From Lingula anatina (Eukaryota; Brachiopoda; Lingulata; Lingulida; Lingulidae), in assembly GCF_001039355.2 (NCBI RefSeq), contig NW_019775905.1:93736-130244 (forward strand): a stretch of DNA of 36,509 nt, written 5' to 3'. This document shows positions 9,860-20,519 of this stretch, piece after piece. The stretch's first letter is position 1; the number at the start of each line of letters is the position of its first letter. Made by a program: the position numbers and the translations under genes. The notes beneath the pieces were generated by a model that worked only from the letters and a program-made list of their open reading frames with translations, was not told where the DNA came from and did no database searches.

Positions 9860-10525
9860 ACTTGCAAAATATTTCAAGACAATATATACAACCTGTTTCC
9901 AAAATTAGTACTCTTTCTGAGCCCTTCAGCGTGTATAATACGACACTCTAGATTGCACACTATTTTGTAAAAACAAGAATTTATCAAAAGAAACCAATTT
10001 AAAAAGAGATTCAAGTTTAAGAAATATGACATTTGACGTTATTCTGGAGGTAGCGTATGGGTCATTTCAAAATTAGTACAACTAGGTGCCCCAGTATGTG
10101 CGTGGAAGAAGGAAGAATAAATGTATTTGCATTAGGCCTATGTGTAGAATATTCACAGATTCTTTTACTGTTAAAGTCTGCTTTATGCAAAATAAATAAA
10201 GAAAGAAAGAAAGAAATGAATAAAACGATACTAATTCATCTTTATTAAAGTTGACATTCGTGTTGTGGTTGAGGTAAGTGGTTTAATTCTTGCGGGGCTA
10301 AATGTTAGCAAGGACCTGTGATAATAAGAGGATGGGAAACAAAAATATAACTGTAAACAAAAATATTACTATCCTATTTTACAAACAAACTGCTACTTCG
10401 CTCTTGTAACAATGTTCTTTCGTTTATTTTACTGCAGTAAAGCGTGGATAAAAAATAGTTCAAAACACCATCACAGTGTTGTTATTTTTGCTACTTCAGC
10501 TGCTGGGGTTAGGTGAAGGGGCGAG
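9860..10525. other. Spacer, no gene seen
   Basis: AT-rich sequence with a short (GAAA)n run near 10200-10216. No coding frame with recognisable content, RNA gene or repeat structure was found. Confidence 0.45.
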
Positions 10526-10527
10526 TA

Positions 10528-10775
10528 CAGGAGCGGATCCAGCATTATTAAAAGGGGGATGCGGAGCCGACCATCCCCCCTTGGTGTGGAGTTTGGGGCC
10601 TGCTCAACGGCCCCGACAAAAAATGCTGTTTGAATGGAAAACAGTGCCCTTTGGTACGGTTTAGAAATATGATTTAGCTAGTCAAAATTCCAAGAGGGGA
10701 ATATTGGTATAATATATTTTCAGAAACTCAAGGGGGGTCAAGACCCCCTTGACCCCCCCTCTAAATCCGCCACTG
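10528..10775. mobile_element. TA-flanked MITE, CAGTGGCGGATCC family
   Basis: The left end CAGGAGCGGATCCAGCATTA follows TA at 10526-10527. The right end, CTCTAAATCCGCCACTG, precedes TA at 10776-10777. It is 248 bp, with poly-G/C blocks just inside the ends (AAAGGGGG; CCTTGACCCCCC). Same family as 7056-7620. The TA duplication points to a Tc1/mariner-type source. The insertion abuts a long (GT)n tract. Confidence 0.8.
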
Positions 10776-10807
<32 letters not shown>

Positions 10808-10824
10808 CGTGTGTGTGTGTGTGT
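10776..10824. repeat. (TA)n(GT)n microsatellite
   Basis: A short TATATATAT is followed by about 20 GT repeats with one GC interruption near 10808. It starts exactly at the right end of the neighbouring MITE. Confidence 0.95.
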
Positions 10825-10829
10825 AAGCC

Positions 10830-11595
10830 CACCGCCGGTCAAGCTGTTATGAGTTTGATGCTGTCTCAACCATGATTGTGACGGCCGCCATAAATATAAC
10901 CCAATTGTGTTAGTGAAGACAGAGCTTGAAAGGGGGGCGGGGATGTTCTCGAAGAAATGACCTGATAAGTCATGGCAGTGATGACGTTTTTCTATCTTTT
11001 CTACCTGTAAATCTATTACTATCCATATATTTGAAATATGGTAATTTACAAAGAGGGACTGATACATGCGGTTGATACAAGTTGAAAGGATAATTGTTAA
11101 TAGTGAAAAAGACTCAGAAAAAGACAGAAAAAGCAAGTCAAATAGAGAACAAAATTATCTAATTGGTTTACTTGATATCATAATACAAGAATCATTTTTC
11201 TTTAAAAGCGCCCACAACTTCTAAATATACGTCAGTTGATAATAATATTGCAGCGTTTCTAAATGCCTTCTTCTTTGTGTGCCATCGCGTTTGACGAAAG
11301 TTGATATTTTGCCAAAGGTTTCCGTTTCTCGCCATTGACCAAAAGTGTCTAAATTGTCACCACTAAGGCCATGATTCTCCAATTCCTCTTTTCTGATGGA
11401 ATGGCCCAAGAACATCAGTTGTCTATCTTTGACTATATTGAGGAGCTGTCTTTTTTGGTCAACCCATCTAATGGTCTAACGTATTTACTGCAGTTAACAA
11501 TATACAACAAGAAACATTGGTAAAAAAATGAGACATTTTGGCTGTAAAGAACTAGTTCTATCGCACTTTTTCAGAGTCGTGAGGTAGTCCAATAA
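10830..11595. other. Spacer, no gene seen
   Basis: Mixed-composition sequence. The open frames here are short and their peptides are unrecognised; one is mostly translated CA repeat and MITE end. No RNA gene was found. Confidence 0.45.
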
Positions 11596-11599
11596 TGGA

Positions 11600-12012
11600 A
11601 CTAGAATAGCACTCAGAGAGCGCAGGCTTCCGCCAAGGATTATTAGTTAGATTAATAACTAATATTAATTAAAGATTAATATTTATTTATTCATTACCTT
11701 ATAAATTACCTAAATTTTAATTATGAAGCTGTTCAGCTAATTAATTAAGTGAAAAATTGGCTAATAAATTCATTTATCGCCACCAAAATGTAAGACATTA
11801 TTGACCTATCAAATAATTAACTAATAAACCATTTTAATTAATTAATCAATGGATCACAACCAAACTCTTACCGTTTTTAACTTGGTCTACTCCAGACATA
11901 TAGTGTCTGAAAATTTCACCAAAATCGGTCAAAATCTTTTTCCATAATCTTGCTAACAGACAGACAAACTGACAGATAAACGGAGCCAAAACCCTAACCT
12001 CCTTGGCGGTAG
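11600..12012. mobile_element. SINE/RTE-type element ending CCTCCTTGGCGG
   Basis: It begins CTAGAATAGCACTCAGAGAG then CGCAGGCTTCCGCCAAGG and ends with TTCACCAAAATCGGTCAAAA, a run of CAGACAGACAAACTGACAGA, and CCTCCTTGGCGGTAG. This head and tail are familiar from elements dispersed in many marine invertebrates, where the CAGACAGACA-to-CTCCTTGGCGG tail is an RTE-like 3' end. The GCCAAGG/CCTTGGC ends are also short inverted repeats. The middle, about 11640-11860, is an unusually pure TTAATTAA-rich tract. No coding capacity. Confidence 0.65.
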
Positions 12013-12500
12013 ATTTCTTAAAGGCGCAAAATATATGATAGGGATCGTGTCATATAATCGCAAAAAACTGCTTGTCAGTCGCCAAATGGTATTGATCGCA
12101 CAACTTTCAATGTATCTTCGTGTCATAATTACTTGTAAACCTTTTGTCATCTGTTAGATAGACACGCGAGTCTTCCAGACCCAGTTAATATTTGCAAAAT
12201 CCCTTTTTTTATTATTTATTTATTTTTTTTTTTTTGCTCAAGAAATAATTTTTGTTTCCAAGTTAACTAAAATACTGACATGGTGCTTAGTTTACAAAAC
12301 TGCCATGCACACATTTTATTTTTCAATTTTTCTGCCTTTAATATACTATCATTTCTTTCAAATTATATTTAAGCTTTCAAACAATCTTAGTCTCCCATTG
12401 GTTATTTGCAACTGGGTTTGAGATATTCTTAGTGAGAAAAAAGACTGATTGCAACAGTAGGCTCAAAAACGTCAAGTGTGGACATTAATACACCGGATCC
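12013..12500. other. Spacer with poly-T tract
   Basis: Includes a TTTATTTATTTATTTT-type stretch near 12205-12236. No gene or structured repeat was recognised. Confidence 0.45.
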
Positions 12501-12503
12501 TTA

Positions 12504-12863
12504 AAGGGAAGTGAGCTATCTCCATGCGTTCTCCCTCTTTTTACCCATGATTGTGTAACAGATGTTCAGGATACATTTACGATGAAATATACGGATGATG
12601 CCACACTAATTGGTTTTATAAGCGAAAATAATAAGAGTACTGAAATAGAGACAATCACAACGGTAGTGGAGTGGTGTAACGTAAACTATTCGGTATTTAA
12701 TTAATGCTAGAAAAATTGAAGATTGAGTAGTGGGCTTTAAAGGAACCATAATGTCAATACCAATAATGCCAATATCCATTAAAGGTACTGAGGTACAAAA
12801 GGGATAGAGAGTGTAAACGTACAGGGGTCCACATGAACGCCGAATTAAAGTGGTACACAACTT
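12504..12863 (+). pseudogene. LINE reverse transcriptase catalytic-core remnant (CR1/L2/Rex1-like)
   Basis: From 12504 the plus strand reads ...ELSPCVLPLFTHDCVTDVQD, then TMKYTDDATLIGFISENN and TVVEWCNVNYS before a TAA. YTDD is the catalytic Y-x-D-D box of reverse transcriptase, preceded by the 'G..LSP.LF.LYTHDC' block and followed by the 'VeWC..N' block, as in CR1/L2/Rex1-type elements. After frame breaks, a later segment gives GVHMNAELKWYT near 12824-12863, matching the conserved 'FLGVHI..dLkW' motif. Frame loss and absent flanking domains show a dead fragment. Orientation is the same as the piece at 1734 but the two do not overlap in the protein, so they could be of the same family. Confidence 0.8.
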
Positions 12864-12869
12864 CCTAAA

Positions 12870-15100
12870 ACAACGTTGTTATTATTATTATTGTCATTAT
12901 TATAAAATACTCATTGTTACACAGTAATTTTCTTACTCCACGTCTTTCAAACCTGAAGTGGCTGCCGTTTATTTCGGGGACAGTTTTGCCTAATCTACAG
13001 GTACATCGACACGCTAAACCATGAACATATTGTACATACCTAGTGATAATATCTTTTTTTTACGTTGATATTGTGATAATGATGTTTATAGAATTTGAAA
13101 TAATTGGTCCCTGTCATCGCTGCATTCAGCAGATGGTTGTTTTTAAAACAGATATTACATTGATATCATGGTTAATTGAGAAGAAAAGGACACACCTCTG
13201 CACTTCTGTAAATATTTGTATTCGGTCAACATACTAATATATACATGTATATATTAAGGGACACCATAGTTTACATTCATTGTGCATTTTTGTGAAGATC
13301 TAAAACTCATATCACAGTTTACTGACAGATGTTATACACGAACATGTTACAGCTAACAAAACTGACCTTGTATTTTGCTAAAATGAGGTTAATAAGTCAT
13401 GTTTTCAGAGGAACAACAATACAAAGGTCATTCATTATTCTTTCTATTCTGTATAAAATATGTCAATGTCATAGTACATCAACAGCCTGTCGCGATTGCC
13501 AATGAAAAAATACTGGCTAATCTAAGTCTAAATTGGTGTAAAGAGAGTGGTATAGCAGCAGAGTGAAATATCCCAGGTAATGATAAAGTAAAATCACGCC
13601 AAAACAAAATATTGATTTCGGTTTTGTTATATATCAACAGATTTCAACCTGCACAGAAAAAGTAAAAAATAAAAAATAAAATGTTCTTTCTTACATTCTA
13701 CAATGATATGTACTACTATGACTTTTTTCTTTGTTAAAAGTGCACAAGTCAATCAGAGGATCCAATATTCCGTGCAAGGCCCCTGGTAGTTAGGATTAAT
13801 TAGTTCAATATCCTGCAGTTTTACATGCAGATATTGTTATTAATCTATTGGGGACGTAAATGGCTTTATGTTGCCATGGTTACTAAATTTTGCTCGATCA
13901 CATCTAATGACAGGATTTCTTTGGTCTGGTCTTAGTGAGTGACACCTGAGGACGCAATCAAAAACAAACTAACAGTAAGGTCCTCAGTGAAAGTGTCACA
14001 CCAGTGCAATTAACGGGCGAGATGATAACGAAGTCTAAAGCCGGTTTCACAAACCACTTTTACCCAGGTTGACTCCGTCAAAGCGGGTTAATATAAAGAA
14101 CGTATAGGTGTAAAACGAATTCCACCTTCTGTTTTTTTTTTTTAATTTTTGATCCAATGTTATTTTAGTTGATTTCTGCCATATCACAAAATTTTTAATT
14201 GAAATTAATTTTCACTCAAAATTATTTTGTGAGGTCTGCCCTTGGTCTGAAATGTCTTCACTTTCTTGCATTAAGAGACTGCCTGAAACCCGTGGAAAAT
14301 GTCGTGGTGTCGGTACATGTAATTCCACTGTGTAATGCACTTATAGCAACATCACTTCTTTGAGAGATGTAGCATCTTTCATGAAAGGTTTCCAAGAACA
14401 CTGGCGTGAAGTAGGGGGTTTCATTCTTTATTGCCTTGCGGTGACGAGTGCGACATGCTAATGCTTCCTAGATAAAAGCATGTTATTTATAGCGGCCGCA
14501 GGTGTGTTTTCTTATGATACACCAATTACTTTCCATGTGTGGATGTGTCGTTTAGCTGATCTAGGATATCATGCTGGCTCCGATCTGGTGATACACTGAT
14601 CTGCTTCATGAACTCAATTCCCCCTACTTTACTTCACCTTTAAGGTTCAGGCATTGTTCGCATAAGAAAACATATGTCTATAGTTCGATCACCCGTGGTC
14701 TTAAATTTCGGCCTCTATTGAATCTTCTGTCGCATGCAACCCACGATGACGCCCTAATTGCTGGACAGGCTGTATAACAGCAGGCAGCACAAGAGGACTG
14801 AAAATCATCATCCGTCTTTATAGTTGATAGGCACATCAAATAGACCGCACGCCAGCCCAAGATTCAGTGTGACTGGAACGCTTTATCTGCCTTACAAACA
14901 TGTACTGATGTACACATATATTGATAAAATAATTCGCACACTCCTCACTGAGGATTTACTGTTGCCTGCTTAATTCACATTACGTGTGAAAGTTGTTTAC
15001 GAAAATTATTAACTTTGGAAAAGTGCAAATGGGAATATTGTTGCAGGAAGAATCCTATGATGAAAACATCCGGTTTTGATAAGACACAAAGTTAGAATTG
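12870..15100. other. Long spacer downstream of the GPCR, no gene seen
   Basis: About 2.2 kb between the LINE fragment and the receptor stop codon. Both strands were read and no further coding family, tRNA or clear transposon was recognised. A 16-bp palindrome TATATACATGTATATA lies near 13240. The first canonical AATAAA on the receptor's strand was noticed at 14427-14432, about 680 nt after its stop; whether it is used is unknown. Confidence 0.45.
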
Positions 15101-15110
15101 ACCACAAAAT

Positions 15111-16163
15111 TCACTGAAGGCATTTTAAAATCAACTTATGGAATTCATGCTTGAAAAATCTGTTTCTGCTGGCATAGATATAAGGGTTGAGAAACATGGA
15201 AAAATACAAAGGGACGAAACACATCTCTACTATAGGTGCTGGAATTGTCTGCCATATCTGCATTACCGATAAGACAATCGTCGGGAGAGTTGACAGAACA
15301 TAAACCATTGTTAGAATGGAACTCGTGGCGGCCATGTTGGCTATGAAATTTGCAGAGAGAGGCTCCGTGTTTACGTCAGTGTCATCGCCTTGGCCTGATC
15401 TTCCTCTCCCATTTGGGTCATTTCCCCACCAGGGGGGTGTATGGCCACTGTGAATGATATGGCTAATTGTTGTGATTGGATGGATTAGATTACGCATGCG
15501 TTTGGCCTGTCTTAGCAGATATACATAGGATCCTATACACATCAATGCCAAAAAAGCCAACGCAGGGATGAAAAAGAATAATATCATAACTGGCAAATCC
15601 CCAATAGCATCAACAATTTCCGTACTTCCCGCGCATGCGTGCTCTATGGGTCCTGGGCCTTTGATGATGTATACCAGGAAACTTAACATTCCCGCACCCC
15701 ACGTGACCGCTACTGAAAATACACCAGTTTTCTTAGACATACTGTACTTCTGTTTATACACGACATAGACCCGAACGATACTAATCTTCATTAAAGTTAT
15801 TATGTTGATCAAATTGCAGGTAGTCGCCAAAGAGACACTTAAAGTGCACATGAAACCCCTGAAAGCCGTGTCTCCAGCACTGAAACACCAAGCTAATAGA
15901 AACGATGGAGTCCCAATCAGACACGTCGTCAAGTCAGCCATGGCGAGGCTGGCATGGAAAAGGTTGTGGACTGTCCGGAACCTGGGATGCTTCCTTATTA
16001 TATGAATTACAAACACATTCCCCGGAATCCCGAAGCAAATCGCACAAAATGAAATGACTAAGGATAGCACTCGTATGAGGTCTTTTGCGTATGCATCCAT
16101 TGTAATGAAGGCAGATATCGGTGCTGAACAGGGTATATACAATCTGAAAAAAATATTTGTCAT
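15111..16163 (-). CDS. Rhodopsin-class (family A) GPCR, orphan, intron-less coding exon
   Basis: A seven-pass plasma-membrane receptor expected to couple to heterotrimeric G proteins; the ligand is unknown. Rough TM spans are 31-55, 66-91, 103-134, 148-167, 190-216, 277-302 and 309-331. Family A hallmarks seen: N49 (GIPGN, TM1), D77 (LAMAD, TM2), C106 and C177 (disulfide TM3-ECL2), W155 (TM4), P200 (TM5), P294 (TM6) and NPYIY 326-330 (TM7). The E/DRY box is altered: V130-R131-V132 keeps the arginine but loses the acidic and aromatic partners. The TM6 CWxP toggle reads S-T-L-P. The third loop (about 219-276) is basic, then Gly/Asp-rich. Met22 (16100) is a likely alternative start, giving 329 residues. 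The minus strand has a CCTGTTCAG acceptor-like site just upstream, so a 5' UTR intron is possible. The C-tail is very short. The subfamily could not be named. Confidence 0.9.
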   Translation of the reverse strand: MTNIFFRLYIPCSAPISAFITMDAYAKDLIRVLSLVISFCAICFGIPGNVFVIHIIRKHPRFRTVHNLFHASLAMADLTTCLIGTPSFLLAWCFSAGDTAFRGFMCTLSVSLATTCNLINIITLMKISIVRVYVVYKQKYSMSKKTGVFSVAVTWGAGMLSFLVYIIKGPGPIEHACAGSTEIVDAIGDLPVMILFFFIPALAFLALMCIGSYVYLLRQAKRMRNLIHPITTISHIIHSGHTPPWWGNDPNGRGRSGQGDDTDVNTEPLSANFIANMAATSSILTMVYVLSTLPTIVLSVMQIWQTIPAPIVEMCFVPLYFSMFLNPYIYASRNRFFKHEFHKLILKCLQ

Positions 16164-16169
16164 AATATT

Positions 16170-16498
16170 AATATTTAGCTATCTTTCAGCTCGTGATGAA
16201 GATCAGCAATTAATATCAAATATGCGTGAGAGGGATGATCATGAATAGGCGATAAAAGTTATATTATGTTCCTCATCACCGCGCGCGTCACTTGAAACCT
16301 TTTGCACCAGACCCCTTTTTTTCGTTTTTGGTCTGAGATTGTGCATCGTTTTTGACCCCAAGTGGCTGTCGGGCCCAGCGGTGCAACACTGGTGGTCGAA
16401 GATCGGAAAAAAGCCTGTTGAGATTTATTTTGGACTCAAATAATAAACTACGCGAATTTCTACGTCACATTTGGGTCCTTGGAGACGCACAAGTACCC
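16170..16498. promoter_or_regulatory. Region upstream of the GPCR
   Basis: About 330 bp between the receptor start and the duplicated block. No clear TATA box was found on the minus strand. It contains a short GC-rich CCGCGCGCGTCAC near 16279. It may hold the promoter or a 5' UTR intron; neither can be shown. Confidence 0.3.
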
Positions 16499-16569
16499 TG
16501 ATAGGTACCTGCATACATGTCTGCGGCCTGTAGTTGACAGAGTCGTCGAACACCTGGTCACATGATAAA

Positions 16570-17045
16570 AATGTCATTGATCTACCATAAAACACTAGTG
16601 ACAAACCGCAGTCTGTCGGTGACCCACCATAAAACACTTGTGACCCAACCCACCCTGTCGGTGACCCACCATAAAACATTTGTGACCTACCGCAGTCTGT
16701 CGGTGACCCGCCATAAAACATTAGTGCAGTCTGTCGGTGACCCACCATAAAACATTTGTGACCCACCCCACCCTGTCGGTAACCCACCATAAAACATTTG
16801 TGACCTAAAAGCAGGAACACAGACGTGTGCCTAGATGCGTTACACAAGGTGATACTTGTGCTGCTGTTATTGACATGGAATCTAAAAATGTTTATACCCT
16901 TACTCGAAAACCGCAGTCTGTCGGTGACCCGCCAGAAAACACTATAGTGACCAACCACAGTCTGTCGGTCACCCACCGGGGCATGCTAGGGACTCGCCGT
17001 ATCTTACTGGTGACCCACTATGACATGCGAGTGACCTACCTTGGC
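16570..17045. repeat. 42-46-bp minisatellite, copy A
   Basis: Units of the form CTGTCGGTGACCCACCATAA then AACATTTGTGACC run from about 16570 to 16805. A 97-bp unrelated module interrupts at 16810-16906, and more degenerate units continue to about 17045. Because the unit is close to 42 nt (14 codons), both strands stay open for long stretches and give repeated peptides such as MFYGGSPTDCG. This follows from period and composition and is not evidence of a gene. Confidence 0.85.
16810..16906. repeat. 97-bp module, copy 1 of 4
   Basis: AGCAGGAACACAGACGTGTG to TTACTCGA. Near-identical copies are at 17984-18081, 19001-19097 and 20035-20130: two per allele, one inside the minisatellite and one about 1.1 kb downstream. 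No terminal inverted repeats or coding frame were seen. Confidence 0.8.
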
Positions 17046-17321
17046 TATTTGATGACGAACCGTGACCAGATCAGGCTAGAAGTTAATTACAATAGAGGGT
17101 GTTCCAAGCGAGATACAAGAAAAATAACTGACAAATTTGCCGTTGAAATCGAAGAAAATATCTCTCTTGGTTAATGGTCTTCTTAATAACATCTGCCCCA
17201 TCAATCTCCTCAATAATCCGTCTTACGAAAGTAACCAAGTATATATAACTATCATAAGTTAGGCAACTTGAAGCGATATAGAACATGCACAATACATGAA
17301 GTCTTAGACTGCCCTTTACAG

Positions 17322-17513
17322 CTTATTTTATGGAAAAGAATGGCTTGTTAAGCCATGTCTAGAAACTCTTAAAATAGACATCACGTCATTTTTTAAAAAT
17401 TGCAACAGGAATTGCAACTTATTTTATGGAAAAGAATGACTTGCTAAGCCATGTCTAGAAACTCTGAAAATAGACATCATGTCATTTTTTAAACTGCATC
17501 AGGAAACCTGAAG
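17322..17513. repeat. 96-bp direct tandem duplication (copy A only)
   Basis: CTTATTTTATGGAAAAGAAT begins at 17322 and again at 17418, each followed by GCCATGTCTAGAAACTCT and TAGACATCA. Copy B has one unit only (from about 19469), so copy number differs between the two versions. Confidence 0.85.
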
Positions 17514-18179
17514 AATTTAGCTCACTAATGATTATAGTGTTGTTTACGGAGGCCGGATGTGGTCTCAGACATACATCTAATCCATTATCCGTTTTCCGTG
17601 GACTACGATACGAAAAACAAGTCTTTCTAAATCTGCCCCTCGCTTCTCTCGCCAGTGGAGATGGTTGCTCCTAAGAAGTTATCTCGAGAACTGTTACTAC
17701 TGGTACGCACACGTACACTTACCTGTCAGCTAAATGGATCGGTGATAAAAAGTGTATTTTTCTTCGACTCTTCTACCGAACAACATCTATACACATCAAA
17801 ATGCAGCCGAGATCTCTGTTTTTAAGATTCTGCCTGCCCAGCACATACATTGCAGAATAACAAATTGTTGAGGCTGGGGTGAAACCGTTAAAAGACCGCA
17901 ATCTACGTCACAATAAGTGTCACAGCCGTCATGCAGTGTAACCCGTCCTTATTAACCAAGCTTGAATTCTAGGTGTAAATGAAAGCAGGAACATAGACGT
18001 GTGCCTAGATGCGTTACACAAGGTCATACTTGTGCTGTTGTTATTGACATGGAATCTAAAAATGTTTATATCCTTACTCGACAACTAAATGCCATTAGTT
18101 GTGTTATGCAAATCACAGCAAACCAGACTAATTCTCTTTAACAACTATTTTGCTGAAGATGACTACCTGTGTATGGTAA

Positions 18180-18680
18180 GAGACGGCGACGATCCGGCAT
18201 CGTGGTATTCATATGAATGCACATGGGTCAAGTTTTGACTATTGTAATGAAGGCGTGGGTTGTGGTTGTTGGTATGTCAAGTACATAACGAATCCTTTGA
18301 AACAGATGCAGACTTACAAAAGTTGATTTGCTTTTCCAGCTGAATCAAAAATCACTCCTAAATCTCTCACACTTTCAGATGCTTTCACAGACACAATACC
18401 AATGCGAACATTGGTTTTTAATTTGTACCACAGTCATCAGTTCCTTTAAAAAAAAACCCGACAATTTCAGTTTTTCTGGCATTTAAAGCAATCTTGTTGA
18501 ATTGCATCCTCACAGGGATATCATCAATAGATTTCTCAATGGCTGACTCAACAATTTAATCAGGCTGGCTATCACAGTTTAGTCATACAGGCCTATATCT
18601 GAGTGTAACCAGCAAAAATGCTGTCTGAAGCATCACAGGAGCTTACGGACACCTGACTCAGGGGATTCCATGCAGAAGAG
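18180..18680 (-). pseudogene. LINE reverse transcriptase remnant, copy A
   Basis: Read on the minus strand, the clearest motif is VRIGIVSVKASESVRDLGVI followed by FDSAG (about 18330-18410), the 'v...vRDLGVifDs' block that lies downstream of the YADD box in CR1/Jockey-type reverse transcriptases. Upstream on that strand, FAGYTQI-x-ACMTKL resembles a decayed F/YADDTQIY box, with a stop after the isoleucine. PVRMQFNKIALNARKTEIV matches the 'W...N.LkLN..KTe.l' block in order. Further downstream, THAFITI resembles 'hAfvtSrLDYCN'. Stops and frameshifts throughout show that it is inactive. Copy B carries the same fragment, split by a 568-bp MITE. Confidence 0.65.
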
Positions 18681-18688
18681 ATATACAC

Positions 18689-18689
18689 N
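18689..18689. other. Single N at duplication junction
   Basis: The only ambiguous base in this part of the window. It sits precisely between the last base of copy A and the first base of copy B, which suggests an assembler join rather than a sequencing ambiguity. Confidence 0.9.
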
Positions 18690-18767
18690 GGATAGGTACC
18701 TGCATACATGTCTGCGGCCTGTAGTTGACAGAGTCGTCGAACACCTGGTCACATGATAAAAATGTCA

Positions 18768-19185
18768 CTGATCTACCATAAAACACTAGTGACAAACCGC
18801 AGTCTGTCGGTGACCCACCATAAAACACTTGTGACCCGACCCACCCTGTCGGTGACCCACCATTAAACATTTGTGACCTACCGCAGTCTGTCGGTGACCC
18901 GCCATAAAACATTAGTGCAGTCTGTCGGTGACCCACCATAAAACATTTGTGACCCACCCCACCCTGTCGGTGACCCACCATAAAACATTTGTGACCTAAA
19001 AGCAGGAACATAGACGTGTGCCTAGATGCGTTACACAAGGTGATACTTGTGCTGCTGTTATTGACATGGAATCTAAAAATGTTTATACCCTTACTCGAAA
19101 ACCACAGTCTGTCGGTCACCCACCGGGGCATGCTAGGGACTCGCCGTATCTTACTGGTGACCCACTATGACATGCGAGTGACCTA
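18768..19185. repeat. 42-46-bp minisatellite, copy B
   Basis: Same array as 16570-17045, again interrupted by the 97-bp module (19001-19097). One unit that contains GCCAGAAAACACTATAGTG in copy A (about 16917-16963) is absent here, so the array is length-variable. Confidence 0.85.
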
Positions 19186-20146
19186 CCTTGGCTATTTGAT
19201 GACGAACCGTGACCAGATCAGGCTAGAAGTTGATTACAATAGAGGGTGTTCCAAGAGAGATACAAGAAAAACACCTGACAAATTTGCCGTTGAAATCGAA
19301 GAAAATATATCTCCTAGTTAATGGTCTTCTTAATAACATCTGCCCCATCAATCTCCTCAATAATCCGTCTTACGAAAGTAACCAAGTATATATAACTATC
19401 ATAGGTTAGGCAACTTGAAGCGATATAGAACATGCACAATACATGAAGTCTTAGACTGCCCTTTGCAGCTTATTTTATGGAAAAGAATGGCTTGTAAAGC
19501 CATGTCTAGAAACCCTGAAAATAGACATCATTTCATTTTTTAAACTGCATCAGGAAACGTGAAGAATTTAGCTCACTAATGATTATAGTGTTGTTTACGG
19601 AGGCCGGATGTGGTCTCAGACATACATCTAATCCATTACCCGTTTTCCGTGGACTACGATACGAAAAACAAGTCTTTCTAAATCTGCCCCTCGCTTCTCT
19701 CGCCAGTGGAAATGGTTGCTCCTAAGAAGTTATCTCGAGAACTGTTACTACTGGTACGCACACGTACACTTACCGGTCAGCTAAATGGATCGGTGATAAA
19801 AAGTGTATTTTTCTTAGACTCTTCTACCGAACAACATCTATACACATCAAAATGCAGCCGAGATCTCTGTTTTTAAGATTCTTCCTGCCCAGCACATACA
19901 TTGCGGAATAACAAATTGTTGAGGCTGGGGTGAAACCGTTAAAAGACCGCAATCTACGTCACAATAAGTGTCACAGCCGTCATGCAGTGCAACCCGTCTT
20001 TATTAACCAAGCTTGAATTCTAGGTGTAAATGACAGCAGGAACATAGACGTGTCTAGATGCGTTACACAAGGTCATACTTGTGCTGTTGTTATTGACATG
20101 GAATCTAAAAATGTTTATATCCTTACTCGACCACTAAATGCCATTA

Positions 20147-20420
20147 CTTTAAATCCGAACAAATAATAATGCATGTGATGTGTGTAATGCCTCCCGCATC
20201 GTGTGCTTAGAATCTTTCCACATGTGACAGCATCACCACGGATTCCTGTTGCCTATAAGGCAAATGCTAGCTAGATTCCAATTCTCACCTAGCACGTCGT
20301 TTGCGTTTGCTCTCAACTGGAGCGGGAAATCCCATTTCAAGAGTGCAAAAAATGGATACATGGAAACGATAATACGAATAAAAGCATGAAGGGCAATCAG
20401 AGCCAAATTAATATGTGCAA
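20147..20420. other. 274-bp stretch absent from copy A
   Basis: Copy A reads CTAAATGCCATTA directly into GTTGTGTTATGC, whereas copy B has 274 bp between these points. The ends show no inverted repeats and no clear target duplication, so a deletion in copy A is as likely as an insertion here. No coding content was recognised. Confidence 0.7.
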
Positions 20421-20519
20421 GTTGTGTTATGCAAATCACAGCAAACCAGACGAATTCTCTTTAACAACTATTTTGCTGAAGATGACTACCTGTGTATGGT
20501 AAGAGACGGCGACGATCCG

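Larger units (their letters stand above)
16499..18688. repeat. Duplicated block, copy A (ends at single N)
   Basis: From GATAGGTACCTGCATACATG at about 16500 to GCAGAAGAGATATACAC at 18688, this block is repeated almost base for base at 18690-21582. The single N at 18689 stands exactly between the end of copy A and the start of copy B. Copy A has one more minisatellite unit and a second 96-bp tandem copy (17418-17513). It lacks the 274-bp and 568-bp stretches present in copy B. This is best explained as two overlapping allelic contigs joined without merging. Confidence 0.9.

Noticed and set aside
10738-11136. 132-codon minus-strand ORF
   Set aside because: Its C-terminal third is translated CA/TG repeat and MITE end; the remainder is unrecognised.
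16425-16976. 183-codon minus-strand ORF with repeated YGGSPTDCG motifs
   Set aside because: It is a minisatellite whose 42-bp period keeps both strands open; no independent coding evidence.
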